Source: Alphaproteobacteria bacterium (GTDB lineage Bacteria > Pseudomonadota > Alphaproteobacteria > Bin65). From it: DNA of 64,000 nucleotides. The position numbers and the translations under genes are program-made. The notes beneath the pieces were generated by a model. The model saw nothing but the letters and a program-made list of their open reading frames with translations. It did not search any database and was not told where the DNA came from. Positions 8,563 through 16,089 of the stretch are shown piece by piece (position 1 is the stretch's first letter; each line of letters opens with the position of its first letter). The stretch lies in contig JAJEGH010000028.1 in NCBI GenBank assembly GCA_022819985.1, positions 1-64,000 of the forward strand, read 5' to 3'.

Positions 8563-9312
8563 ATGCCCGAACGGGATTCCGGCGGCCCCGGCGTCGCCCT
8601 GATCGTCGGCGCCGGCGTCGCGACCGGCAGCGCGGTCGCCCGGCGCTTCGCCCGCGAGGGCTTTACGATCTGCGCGACCCGCCGCGACCGCGCCGACGGG
8701 CTGAAAGACCTCGCGGCCGACATCGAAGGTCTCGGCGCGAGCATCCATACCTTCGCCTCCGACGCCCGCAAGGAAGAGGCGGTCGTCGAACTGGTCGAAG
8801 CGATCGAGAGCACGATCGGCCCGATCGGGGTGTGCGTCCACAATATCGGCGCCAATGTGCGCTTCGACATCGGCGAGACGACCTCCCGGGTCTACTACAA
8901 GGTCTGGGAGATGGCCGCGTTCAGCGCCTTCCTGTTCGGCCGCGAGGTTTCCAAGAGAATGGTCCCGCGCGGCCGCGGCACCATGATCTTCACCGGCGCG
9001 ACGGCGAGCGTCCGCGGCGCCGCCGGCTTCGCCGCGTTCTCCGGCGCCATGCACGCCAAGCGGGCGCTGGCCGAGGCCATGGCGCGGGAACTGGGGCCGA
9101 AGGGCATCCATGTCGCCCACACCGTGATCGACGGCCCGATCGACACGCCCTGGACCCGCGAACTGATGCCGAACCTGATCGCCGAGCGCGACTGGGACGA
9201 CAATCTGCTGCAGCCGGACCATATCGCGGAGACGTACTGGAACATCCACTGCCAGCCCCGCACGGCCTGGACCTTCGAGGTCGACATGCGGCCCTGGGCC
9301 GAGCCCTGGTAG
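8563..9312 (+). CDS. SDR-fold protein lacking the visible YxxxK catalytic pair
   Basis: 249 aa; GGAGGAACC directly precedes the ATG. An N-terminal Rossmann motif GAGVATGSAVARRF gives nucleotide binding, and VCVHNIGANVRFD corresponds to the NNAG region. Where classical SDRs have Tyr-xxx-Lys, this protein reads FSGAMHAKRALAEAMA: Phe occupies the Tyr position and Met the Lys position. Close relatives I recall have FSAAKFALRALA, keeping Lys. The downstream GPKGIHVAHTVIDGPIDTPW is standard for this branch. It may be a non-catalytic or atypical reductase. It precedes an isomerase and a thioesterase in the same direction. Confidence 0.85.
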   Translation: MPERDSGGPGVALIVGAGVATGSAVARRFAREGFTICATRRDRADGLKDLAADIEGLGASIHTFASDARKEEAVVELVEAIESTIGPIGVCVHNIGANVRFDIGETTSRVYYKVWEMAAFSAFLFGREVSKRMVPRGRGTMIFTGATASVRGAAGFAAFSGAMHAKRALAEAMARELGPKGIHVAHTVIDGPIDTPWTRELMPNLIAERDWDDNLLQPDHIAETYWNIHCQPRTAWTFEVDMRPWAEPW

Positions 9313-9339
9313 CCCCGCAGGGAAGGAAAGAGCGCACGC

Positions 9340-9354
9340 ATGAGCAAGCCATGA
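9340..9354 (+). promoter_or_regulatory. Four-codon leader reading frame overlapping the isomerase start
   Basis: ATG AGC AAG CCA TGA precedes the isomerase and overlaps its ATG at 9351. The purine-rich ribosome site GGAAGGAAAG (9321-9330) is better spaced for this ATG (9 nt) than for the gene start (20 nt), so re-initiation across ATGA is possible. The two starts share ATGAGCAA, suggesting a small local duplication. Confidence 0.35.
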
Positions 9355-9938
9355 GCAAAACCGTCGAATTCTGGTACGACGTGCAGAGCCCCACGGCCTA
9401 TCTGGCCCATTGGGAATTGAAGAAGATCGCCGCGCGCACCGGCGCGGCCGTCGACTACCGGCCGATGCTGCTCGGCGGCGTCTTCAAGGCGACCGGCAAC
9501 CGGACGCCGGTCGAGATCGAGGCGAAGGGCAAGTGGATGTTCTTCGACATGTCCAACTATGCCCGGAAATACGGCGTGCCGCTGAAGCCCAACCCCTATT
9601 TCGTCTTCAGTTCCCTGCCGCTGATGCGCGGCGCGGTCCTGGCGCAGGAGCGCGGCGAACTGGACCGTTACAACGACACGATCTTCTACGGCATCTGGCG
9701 CGACGCGAAGAATCTCGGCGACCCCGCCGTCATCGTCGAAACGCTCAAGGAAGCCGGCCTGGACGCCGCCGCCTATGTCGAGGGCATCCAGCGGCAGGAC
9801 GTGAAGGATGCGTTGATCGCCAACACGAACGAAGCCGTGGAGAAAGGCGCGTTCGGCGCGCCGACCTTCTTCGTCGGCGACAGGATGTGGTGGGGCCAGG
9901 ACCGGCTGGACTGGGTCGAGCGGGAACTCGCCGCATGA
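9351..9938 (+). CDS. DsbA-fold 2-hydroxychromene-2-carboxylate isomerase-like protein
   Basis: 195 aa. The start YDVQSPTAYLA with Ser13-Pro14 matches the kappa-GST/HCCA isomerase branch, where this Ser contacts glutathione. PMLLGGVFKATGN, the KYGVPLKPNP segment and the late cis-Pro motif GAFGAPTFFVGDRMWWGQDRL are family hallmarks. It has no CxxC, so it is not a thiol oxidase. In aromatic degraders this family acts on ring-cleavage products, but many members have unknown roles. ATG 9351 is preceded by a four-codon reading frame at 9340-9354 that overlaps it by ATGA. The stop overlaps the next start (ATGA at 9935). Confidence 0.88.
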   Translation: MSKTVEFWYDVQSPTAYLAHWELKKIAARTGAAVDYRPMLLGGVFKATGNRTPVEIEAKGKWMFFDMSNYARKYGVPLKPNPYFVFSSLPLMRGAVLAQERGELDRYNDTIFYGIWRDAKNLGDPAVIVETLKEAGLDAAAYVEGIQRQDVKDALIANTNEAVEKGAFGAPTFFVGDRMWWGQDRLDWVERELAA

Positions 9939-10345
9939 GCGCCGACCTGACGGAATGGTTCGCCGGGGACGCCGTCCCGATGGCCCGGACCCTCGGGATC
10001 GAACTGGTCGATGTCGAGCCGGACAAGGTGGTCGCGAAGGTCGAGGCGCGCGAAGAGCTGAGCACGTCGTCGGACGCGATGCACGGCGGCGCGATCATGG
10101 CGGTGGCGGATACGCTGGGCGCCATCGGCACGGTCGCCAACATGCCGCGCGGCGCGCGCACGACGACCGTCGAGAGCAAGACCAACTTCTTCCGCGCGGT
10201 CCCCGTCGGCTCGACGCTCACCGCCGAAGCGACGCCCCTGCACAGGGGCCGCACGACCCAGGTCTGGCAGACGAGGCTGACCGGCGAAAACGGCAAGCTG
10301 GCGGCGCTGGTCACCCAGACCCAGATGGTGCTGTATCCGGACTGA
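9935..10345 (+). CDS. PaaI-family hotdog-fold thioesterase
   Basis: 136 aa, a normal length for the family. The motif HGGAIMAVADTLGA (about residues 51-64) is the hotdog central helix with the conserved HGG and the acidic residue used in hydrolysis of acyl- or aryl-CoA. TTTVESKTNFFRAVPVG and the late WQTRLTGENGKLAAL strand fit as well. It is translationally coupled to the upstream isomerase, so the pair may act on the same CoA ester or metabolite. The specific substrate cannot be read from sequence. Confidence 0.88.
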   Translation: MSADLTEWFAGDAVPMARTLGIELVDVEPDKVVAKVEAREELSTSSDAMHGGAIMAVADTLGAIGTVANMPRGARTTTVESKTNFFRAVPVGSTLTAEATPLHRGRTTQVWQTRLTGENGKLAALVTQTQMVLYPD

Positions 10346-10437
10346 GGCGGGTCCGGAACGCCGCGTTCGACGACGAGCCGGCGCCGCTAAAGTGCGTCCG
10401 TTCTCGATGGAAGCGCTGATGCAACTATGGCGCCCCT

Positions 10438-10606
10438 TCGATACGCCCCGCCCTAGCGGGCGGGGCTACTCAGGATGAGGATGAGGGGTGTTGAGGGACT
10501 CGAACACACAATCTCCTCATCCCGAGTAGGCGCGTCAGCGCCGTATCGAGGGGGCCGTATCGAGGGGCGCCACACCGCAGCGAGTCCTTCCGAGACAGAT
10601 ACGCTC
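10438..10606. repeat. Interspersed repeat, copy 2 (complete inverted pair)
   Basis: The left arm (TCGATACG at 10438 through CTACTCAGGATGAGG to about 10482) is the approximate reverse complement of the right arm starting TCCTCATCCCGAGTAGG at 10514. The copy ends at GATACGCTCT (10597-10606). The inner part matches 861-1036, where the left arm is lost. No gene lies between 10346 and 10632. Confidence 0.75.
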
Positions 10607-10632
10607 TAAAGTGCCCGGCACGGCTCCCGCGG

Positions 10633-10848
10633 TCAGAGCAGCTTCAGAAGGCCGAAGGCGATCGCGGCGTTTGCGATTACGATGCCGAGAGCGACCTGGT
10701 AGAGATCGGCTTTTGTCGCCAGATGGCCGAGGCCGGAAACGCTCGCCTTGCGCATGGTGCGGGCAAGAACCTCGGCCTGCGGACGCTCGATCCCGGCGGC
10801 TTCGAGATCGCGGGCGGCCTCAAGGGTATCGAAACCGGTTGCGCGCAT
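10633..10848 (-). CDS. Small DUF1640/CCDC90-like membrane-anchored protein (71 aa)
   Basis: The order is FDTLEAARDLEAAGIERPQAE, then LATKADL, then a C-terminal hydrophobic helix (YQVALGIVIANAAIAFGLLKLL). This is the short bacterial DUF1640-like arrangement. Homologues usually have a longer coiled coil between the N-terminal block and the TM helix, so this one is compact. ATG 10848 is chosen because the family motif follows at once; an in-frame start at 10941 would add 31 unrelated residues. No strong ribosome site is visible. Function unknown; mitochondrial relatives (CCDC90/MCUR1) scaffold membrane complexes. Confidence 0.55.
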   Translation of the reverse strand: MRATGFDTLEAARDLEAAGIERPQAEVLARTMRKASVSGLGHLATKADLYQVALGIVIANAAIAFGLLKLL

Positions 10849-11034
10849 TGCGGCCTCAGCAGCGGATCGCCCTTCTATCGTAAGCGCAGATATCCGGAAG
10901 TTCAAAGGCCGGGCTGCGTCGGGCCGCAAGGTGTGCCGCATCGCAGACTGTCAACGGCTTCGAACACCTCCACAATCCCTCCCCGTCATATCGACCGGAG
11001 CGGCGAATCGGGGCCCGCGGAGAATGCAACGCGT

Positions 11035-11154
11035 CCCCCCTCCCCTTGGGGGAGGGGGTTAGGGGGAGGGGTCAGCGGATTGTGCACTGCCGGAATCGGC
11101 GTAGTTGCAACGACAGATGACCCCTCCCCTAGCCCCACCCCCAAGGGGAGGGGG
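11035..11154. repeat. Large inverted repeat of C/G-tract arms
   Basis: Left arm 11035-11073 (CCCCTCCCCTTGGGGGAGG...) is nearly the exact reverse complement of right arm 11119-11154 (GACCCCTCCCC...AAGGGGAGGGGG), with about 45 bp between. Such paired polypurine/polypyrimidine arms form very stable hairpins. A partial GTCATATCGACCGGAGCG repeat lies just upstream at about 10985. No gene was found in 10849-11382. Confidence 0.75.
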
Positions 11155-11382
11155 ATTCGGCCGAGGCGATCCGCTACCTGGAGGGGCAATTCGCCTTGCT
11201 GCCCGACCACGCCAACGCATACCCCTTGCGGTCCCGGAAACACTTGCCGGACAAGGCCCACAAATCGCCTTTCCGGTCGCGGATTCGGCATCCCGAAGGA
11301 ACCGGCGACGGCCCTCCGTGCGGCGGCGGCCGGAATGTCGCTGCGCCGCGCCCGCCGGAGGCGCAACCCGGCAAAGCCGAAT

Positions 11383-12360
11383 TCACCATGACCATCCGTG
11401 TTTGCGGTAATGCCTTGTGAACTTGCTGCACCGGGATTTCAAACTTGAGAAGCCGGGCGCTTTCCGATCGCTGGCCGATGCGCGTCGAACGGGGCTGCAA
11501 CACATTCTGTCGGCGCGCCGGAGAGCATTTACCACCTTCGGGTTGTATCTTGCATGGCAGACTTTCCACGCATCCCTAACGCCTCGTTTCCTGATTAATG
11601 CTTTACGATGTTCTTCATCTGAACATTTCAACCGTCTTGTCAGCAGTTCTTCTATACGGTTGGTATATTTCCAGCACCGGCTCGCCGCGGCGTACCAGTT
11701 CGTCCCGAGGCGCGCCGAATCCGGGTCTCCCTTCGGCTGCGTTCTGCGTCCGGTCGACCGCCCCCGGTCCTGCCCCGCCATCGCGACCAGCAGCGAGCCG
11801 TGCACGAAGGCGGTACCGCCGCCCGGTGCGGCGATCCTGAGCCAGTCGCCGGCCCGGCCGGTCACCTGCACTTCCTGGCCGGTCCGGAGCGAGCCGACGA
11901 CCCGATGGTTCGTGCCCGGCCCGGCGCGCAGGTTGGAGCCCGTGCGCGCCCTCATCCGCCGGTCCATCGGGGAGATTCCCGGCCCGCTATCCTCTTCCAC
12001 GACCGTCCTGGTCGCTTCGCAGCTGAATCCCGTGAAATCGGTGATCCGCGCCGCGCCCGACAGGTCGCACTTGCTCATCTGGTGGCGGAAATGGGTCGCG
12101 CAGCTTTCGGCCTGGCGCCGGAAGACCGGCAGGCAGCCGGCGTATTGGCGGTTCTTGGTATTGCTCTCGAAATTGGTGTTCTGGCGGCAGAGCGCGATCT
12201 TGTTCCGGATCGCCTGCCGGCACGCTTCGCGGTTGCCCGACACGTCGGAATAGTAGACCCCGTCGATGTTGCCGAATTTCGGCTTCAACTCCTTCGCCGA
12301 GGCCGCCGGCACCGCCGCCGCCGCCAGCAGCAAGGCGAGACCCGCCAATCCAATCCGCAT
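11383..12360 (-). CDS. Secreted Cys-rich/SH3b protein, paralogue 1 (325 aa), unique C-terminus
   Basis: Signal peptide residues 1-22 (cut after ASA before KELKPKF). The mature N-terminal domain has six Cys (47, 58, 76, 87, 98, 114) in blocks shared with the two upstream paralogues; an SH3b domain (about 136-192, GSNLRAGPGTNHRVVGSLRT and GDWLRIA) follows. SH3b domains bind cell-wall or protein ligands. After about residue 197 the sequence differs from both paralogues: it is basic and Cys-containing (RCWKYTNRIEELL, RADRMCCSPVRR) and ends KHGWSW. GGAGGAG precedes the ATG. The upstream DNA is also shared with the paralogues, so the whole unit was duplicated. Function unknown; periplasmic or envelope location inferred. 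Confidence 0.8.
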   Translation of the reverse strand: MRIGLAGLALLLAAAAVPAASAKELKPKFGNIDGVYYSDVSGNREACRQAIRNKIALCRQNTNFESNTKNRQYAGCLPVFRRQAESCATHFRHQMSKCDLSGAARITDFTGFSCEATRTVVEEDSGPGISPMDRRMRARTGSNLRAGPGTNHRVVGSLRTGQEVQVTGRAGDWLRIAAPGGGTAFVHGSLLVAMAGQDRGRSTGRRTQPKGDPDSARLGTNWYAAASRCWKYTNRIEELLTRRLKCSDEEHRKALIRKRGVRDAWKVCHARYNPKVVNALRRADRMCCSPVRRASASDRKAPGFSSLKSRCSKFTRHYRKHGWSW

Positions 12361-12433
12361 TCCTGTTCTCCTCCGTTCGAGGGCCCGTCGCCCTTCCTTC
12401 CATCCGCCCGTAGGTCTAACGCCGGACGCCGGC

Positions 12434-12970
12434 TCAGTAGCGGCCGAGCAGGAACCGGGTCTCGGCGAGCACCTTGGGGTCTTCGCCCTCGACCTTGTTC
12501 ACCGCCTTGATGTCGGCGAAATAGACGTGGCCGCCGCCGCCGGAGCAGGGCGGCAGGTAGCCGCCGGTGGCGTAGCTGCCGGTCGCCCGGTTGCGCTCTT
12601 CGAGGAAGGCGCCCTTCGGCATATCGTCGGTCTCGCCCGGCACCGCCGGCAGGTCGGCGCTCTTCGCGCCCTTCGCGATCCAGAAGCCGATCTTGCCGTG
12701 GCCGCCGTCGTCGGACAGCGGCTGGAAATCCCGGTCGTTGAACTCGACGATAATCGCGTTCGCGCCGGCCGGGATGTTGCCGATGCGCAGCGGCGGCGTC
12801 GCGCCCTTGCCGCCGAACTTGGAGCATTGCTGACCGTCCGGGATCTGGAAGCCGTTCCACGCCGGATCGGCCATATCGACCGTCAGATCGGCGGCCTGCG
12901 CCGGCGTCCCGGCGGCCAGGGCGAAGGCGACCGCGAGGGTCGCTGCGATGCCTGCTTTGTTGTTCTTCAC
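12434..12970 (-). CDS. Secreted PEBP/YbhB-like protein (178 aa)
   Basis: GTG at 12970 is chosen because AGGAAAGGAG lies just upstream and a clean signal peptide follows (NNKAGIAATLAVAFALAAG, cut near AQA before ADLTVD). The mature part has CSKFGGKGATPPLRIGNIPAGA, then IIVEFNDRDF, GHGKIGFWIAKG and GGYLPPCSGGGGHVYF. These correspond in order to the phosphatidylethanolamine-binding protein motifs (G..SPpL.w..vPagt, DpDap, hWvv, G..pP.g..HrY). The ligand-site His and Asp pattern is only partly kept. It sits between paralogues 1 and 2 of the SH3b family on the same strand. YbhB-like proteins have no firm biochemical role. Confidence 0.65.
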   Translation of the reverse strand: MKNNKAGIAATLAVAFALAAGTPAQAADLTVDMADPAWNGFQIPDGQQCSKFGGKGATPPLRIGNIPAGANAIIVEFNDRDFQPLSDDGGHGKIGFWIAKGAKSADLPAVPGETDDMPKGAFLEERNRATGSYATGGYLPPCSGGGGHVYFADIKAVNKVEGEDPKVLAETRFLLGRY

Positions 12971-13070
12971 GATTTTTCTCCTTTCCTGCGGCGAAAGCCC
13001 GCCATCGTTGTCGTCCGAAGGATGCCCGCGCCGAAATCGGACGGTGCCCGGCGCGAGCGGCTTCGCGGCC

Positions 13071-14024
13071 TCAGCGCGGTCGCAGAAGCCGGATACACTT
13101 GGAAAACGATCCGCCGCCCCTCTTGCAGCGATCGAACGCGTCATTTCTTTTGTAGCGGTCGCAAGCTTGTTTCATCCGGTAAACCATTTCGCTTTCACGG
13201 GGGGACGACGCACGAAAGGCGCCGCAACAAGCATTCCCCATTGCACCGTACGCCGCTTGCTTCCGTCTGCGGACGGGATCGCACCTTTTTAATCCACGGC
13301 ATGAAACCGTCGCTTTGAACGCCGCGTTCGCGCGGGCGATGGCAGCCTGGCATCGGCCCGAGGCGGAAGCGAGGGCGGGATTCACGCGGTCGCTCTCTGG
13401 TGCTGTCCGTCCGGCAGGTTGACGGCGCTGCGCCTGCCCCGCCATCGCCGCCAGCAACGACCCGTGCACGAAGGCCGTACCGCCGCCCGGTGCGGCGATC
13501 CTGAGCCAGTCGCCGGCCCGGCCGGTCACCTGCACTTCCTGGCCGGTCCGGAGCGAGCCGACGACCCGGTGGTTCGTGCCCGGCCCGGCGCGCAGGTTGG
13601 AGCCCGTTCGCGCTTTCATCCGCTCGTCCAGCGGGGAGATGCCGGGGCCGCTATCCTCTTCCACGACCGTCTTCGTCACCTCGCAGCTGAAACCGGTGAA
13701 ATCGGTGATCCGCGCCGCGCCGGACAGGTCGCACTTGCTCATCTGGTGCCGGAAATGGGTCACGCAGCTTTGCGCCTGTTGCCGGAAGATTCGCAGGCAG
13801 CCGGCGTATTCCCGGTTTTTCGTGTTGCTTTCGAAGTTCGTGTTCTGGCGGCACAGCGCGATCTTGTTTTTGATCGCCTGCCGGCAGGCCTCGCGGTTGC
13901 CCGACACGTCGGTGTAGTAGACGCCGTCGATATTGCCGAATTTGGGCTTCAGCTCTTTGGCCGATGCCGCCGGCACCGACATTGCCGCGGCCAGCGCCGC
14001 AAGGCACACCCTTCCGATCCGCAT
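13071..14024 (-). CDS. Secreted Cys-rich/SH3b protein, paralogue 2 (317 aa)
   Basis: ATG 14024 is chosen because it aligns with the starts of the other paralogues and has CGGGAG about 10 bp upstream; an ATG two codons earlier is possible. Signal peptide 1-22, then the same six-Cys domain and SH3b domain as paralogue 1 with only scattered substitutions. From about residue 198 it diverges to an Ala/Arg/Cys-rich tail (RCQAAIARANAAF, GLKRCDPVRRRK, GNACCGAF, FDRCKRGGGSFSKC). The tail shares no clear similarity with the other two. Its neighbours are the PEBP-like gene and paralogue 3. Confidence 0.8.
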   Translation of the reverse strand: MRIGRVCLAALAAAMSVPAASAKELKPKFGNIDGVYYTDVSGNREACRQAIKNKIALCRQNTNFESNTKNREYAGCLRIFRQQAQSCVTHFRHQMSKCDLSGAARITDFTGFSCEVTKTVVEEDSGPGISPLDERMKARTGSNLRAGPGTNHRVVGSLRTGQEVQVTGRAGDWLRIAAPGGGTAFVHGSLLAAMAGQAQRRQPAGRTAPESDRVNPALASASGRCQAAIARANAAFKATVSCRGLKRCDPVRRRKQAAYGAMGNACCGAFRASSPRESEMVYRMKQACDRYKRNDAFDRCKRGGGSFSKCIRLLRPR

Positions 14025-14124
14025 CCCCATTTTTCTCCCGTTCGAAGACCCGTCGCCCCTCATTCCATCCGCCGGAACGCCGCGCCGCCCAGCCGGCGGC
14101 CTGCGGGGAAGCCCGGCCGCTGCG

Positions 14125-15141
14125 TCAGCAACGCGTAAATTTGGACGCTATCTTGTCGTGGCTGTACCGGACAGTGGAACAACGGGCGCCTGTACGATAG
14201 ACCCACCTTCCGTGCCACTTGCCGTTCACAAAGGGGCCTTGGGCAACACTCCCGTTGGAGGCGCGCAAGACCCACTTTCCGTGCTGCTTGCCACGGACCA
14301 GTGTGCCCGTTCCCTGGATCGAACCGTCGGATAGCTTCCATCCTACCGTTCCCCGCCCGACGGCGACGCCGCCCGCGCACGCCCCGGACCAGGTCGCCGT
14401 CTTGGACGGATGGTAGCGGATCTCGAAGAAATAGCAGCCGGGCTTGTTGGCGAGTTCGAGCCAGCATTTCGCGCCGCCGCTCATCCCGGCGCATTTCGGC
14501 GACGGGCCGGCCGCCGGGCTGCCGCGTTGCGGTTGCGGTTCCTGGCGCCGTTCGGCCATCGCCGCCATCAGCGACCCATGCACGAAGGCCGCGCCGCCGC
14601 CGGGTGCGGCGATCCTGAGCCAGTCGCCGGCCCGGCCCGTGACCTGCACTTCCTGGCCCGTCCTGAGCGAGCCGACCACCCGGTGGTTCGTGCCCGGCCC
14701 GGCGCGCAGGTTGGAGCCCGTGCGCGCCCGCATCCGCTCGTCCAGCGGCGCGATGTCCGGCCCGCCGCCGTCTTCCACCACCGTCTTCGTCACTTCGCAA
14801 CTGAAGCCGGTGAAGTCGGCGATCCGCGCCGCGCCGGACAGGTCGCACTTGCTCATCTGGTGCCGGAAATGGGTCGCGCAGCTTTCGGCCTGGCGCCGGA
14901 AGATCCGCAGGCAGCCGGCGTATTGGCGGTTCCTGGTATTGCTCTCGAAGCTCGTGTTCTGGCGGCAGAGGGCGATCTTGTTCCGGATCGCCTGGCGGCA
15001 GGCTTCGCGGTTGCCCGACACGTCGGAATAGTAAACCCCGTCGATATTGCCGAATTTGGGCTTCAGTTCCTTGGCCGAGGCCGCCGGCATCAACGCCGCC
15101 GCCGCCAGCAGCGCCGCAAGGCACACCCTTCCGATCCGCAT
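14125..15141 (-). CDS. Secreted Cys-rich/SH3b protein with MORN-like repeats, paralogue 3 (338 aa)
   Basis: Start ATG 15141 (GGGAGGAG upstream) gives signal peptide 1-23, then the conserved six-Cys domain and SH3b domain. The C-terminal third is different again. After a CWLELANKPGCYFFE segment come Gly/Trp repeats of MORN type: GTVGWKLSDGSIQGTGTLV, RGKQHGKWVLRASNG and FVNGKWHGRWVYR. MORN repeats bind lipids or proteins in other systems. This is the promoter-proximal member of the minus-strand array. A REP-rich stretch lies upstream. Whether the three proteins form a complex or are alternative effectors is unknown. Confidence 0.8.
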   Translation of the reverse strand: MRIGRVCLAALLAAAALMPAASAKELKPKFGNIDGVYYSDVSGNREACRQAIRNKIALCRQNTSFESNTRNRQYAGCLRIFRRQAESCATHFRHQMSKCDLSGAARIADFTGFSCEVTKTVVEDGGGPDIAPLDERMRARTGSNLRAGPGTNHRVVGSLRTGQEVQVTGRAGDWLRIAAPGGGAAFVHGSLMAAMAERRQEPQPQRGSPAAGPSPKCAGMSGGAKCWLELANKPGCYFFEIRYHPSKTATWSGACAGGVAVGRGTVGWKLSDGSIQGTGTLVRGKQHGKWVLRASNGSVAQGPFVNGKWHGRWVYRTGARCSTVRYSHDKIASKFTRC

Positions 15142-15249
15142 TCCTGCTCTCCTCCCGTTCGAGGGCCCGCCGCCCTTCCTTCCATCCGTGCGCCCGAACC
15201 GAACGTCTAGCGCAACCGGCCGGCAGGGGGCAACGCCCGGCGCGCCCTC

Positions 15250-15630
15250 CCCGTCATTTCGACCGGGGCGTAAACCCCTACCCGTCATTTCGACCGACGG
15301 CCCGGCGCAAGCCGGGGCGGAGCGGAGAAATCCGGCGGGCGCTCTGCCGACGCCGACGGGCGGTGCGTGCGGCCGGCCTCCGTCGCCGGCCGGATTTCTC
15401 CCCTTCGACTTCGCTCAGGGCGGGCTGCTTCGCGGGCTGACGCCCGCTCCGGTCGAAATGACGGGAGAGGGGCGGGCTGACGCCCGCCCCGGTCGAAACA
15501 GCCTGCCCTGAGCGAAGCCGAAGGGACGGGAAGGGGCGGGCTGACGCCCGCTCCGGTCGAAACAGCCTGCCCTGAGCGAAGCCGAAGGGACGGGAGAAGG
15601 GCGGGCTGACGCCCGCCCCGGCCGGAAAGA
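15250..15630. repeat. REP-like GTCATTTCGACCG elements with a ~64-bp tandem array
   Basis: Two CCGTCATTTCGACCG copies open the block (about 15250 and 15282). The segment GCGGGCTGACGCCCGC then recurs at 15432, 15472, 15536 and 15601; the last intervals are 64 and 65 bp and include GCCTGCCCTGAGCGAAGCCG. Each unit contains a hairpin (GCGGGC...GCCCGC) and the CCGGTCGAAA motif. It is too GC-palindromic and irregular for CRISPR. Confidence 0.8.
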
Positions 15631-15707
15631 CGGGCGGGATTCGGGGATCGGGGGCCGGGCGCCCGGATCGGGCTTCAAAAAATTTTACCTATTTCTTTAT
15701 TTTTTTC

Positions 15708-15736
15708 TTGACAATCCGATTTCCGTCTCCTATATC
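15708..15736 (+). promoter_or_regulatory. Sigma-70-like promoter without an obvious gene
   Basis: TTGACA (15708-15713), exactly 17 bp, then TATATC (15731-15736). It sits at the edge of an unusually AT-rich run (15677-15720) in otherwise GC-rich DNA. No coding region follows within 500 bp, so it could drive a non-coding RNA into the repeats, or be chance. Confidence 0.4.
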
Positions 15737-15908
15737 GGTTCCGTCAACGCCCGAAATGCGCCCGGAGCGCCGCGCGGGCGGCTTTCCCGTCCGATCCCGA
15801 CCGCCGATCCCCGCGCCGGAGATGCCTCCCGGCGGGCCGAGCGCGGCTTCCCTTCCCGTCCCTTCGGCTTCGCTCAGGGCAGGCTCTTTCGACCGAAGCG
15901 GCCCCCAT

Positions 15909-16066
15909 CGTCATTTCGACCGAAGCGCAGCGAGCGGAGAAATCCGGCCAGCGACGGGCGCCGGTCGAACGCCGGAGCCTCTGGCGTCGCACTGTTTTCC
16001 GGGGAGCGCCCGCCAGATTCCTCCACTACGCCCCGGCCGGGGGCCGGGGCTCCGGTCGGAATGACG
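15909..16066. repeat. 158-bp element bounded by CGTCATTTCGACCG / CGGTCGGAATGACG
   Basis: Ends are inverted copies of one 14-bp motif. The inside carries GCGGAGAAATCCGGC and a complementary-type CCAGATTCCTCC segment. The same design occurs at 22409-22562 and 47037-47210. Confidence 0.8.
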
Positions 16067-16089
16067 GGAAAGGGCGCGCGCTCCGCCCG

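Noticed and set aside
12361-12433. Small gene between paralogue 1 and the PEBP-like gene
   Set aside because: Only the conserved upstream leader of the paralogue family is present; no start with a ribosome site.
15432-15616. CRISPR-like spacing of repeats
   Set aside because: Units are themselves the repeat: there are no unique spacers, the period is uneven (40, 64, 65) and no cas genes are present.
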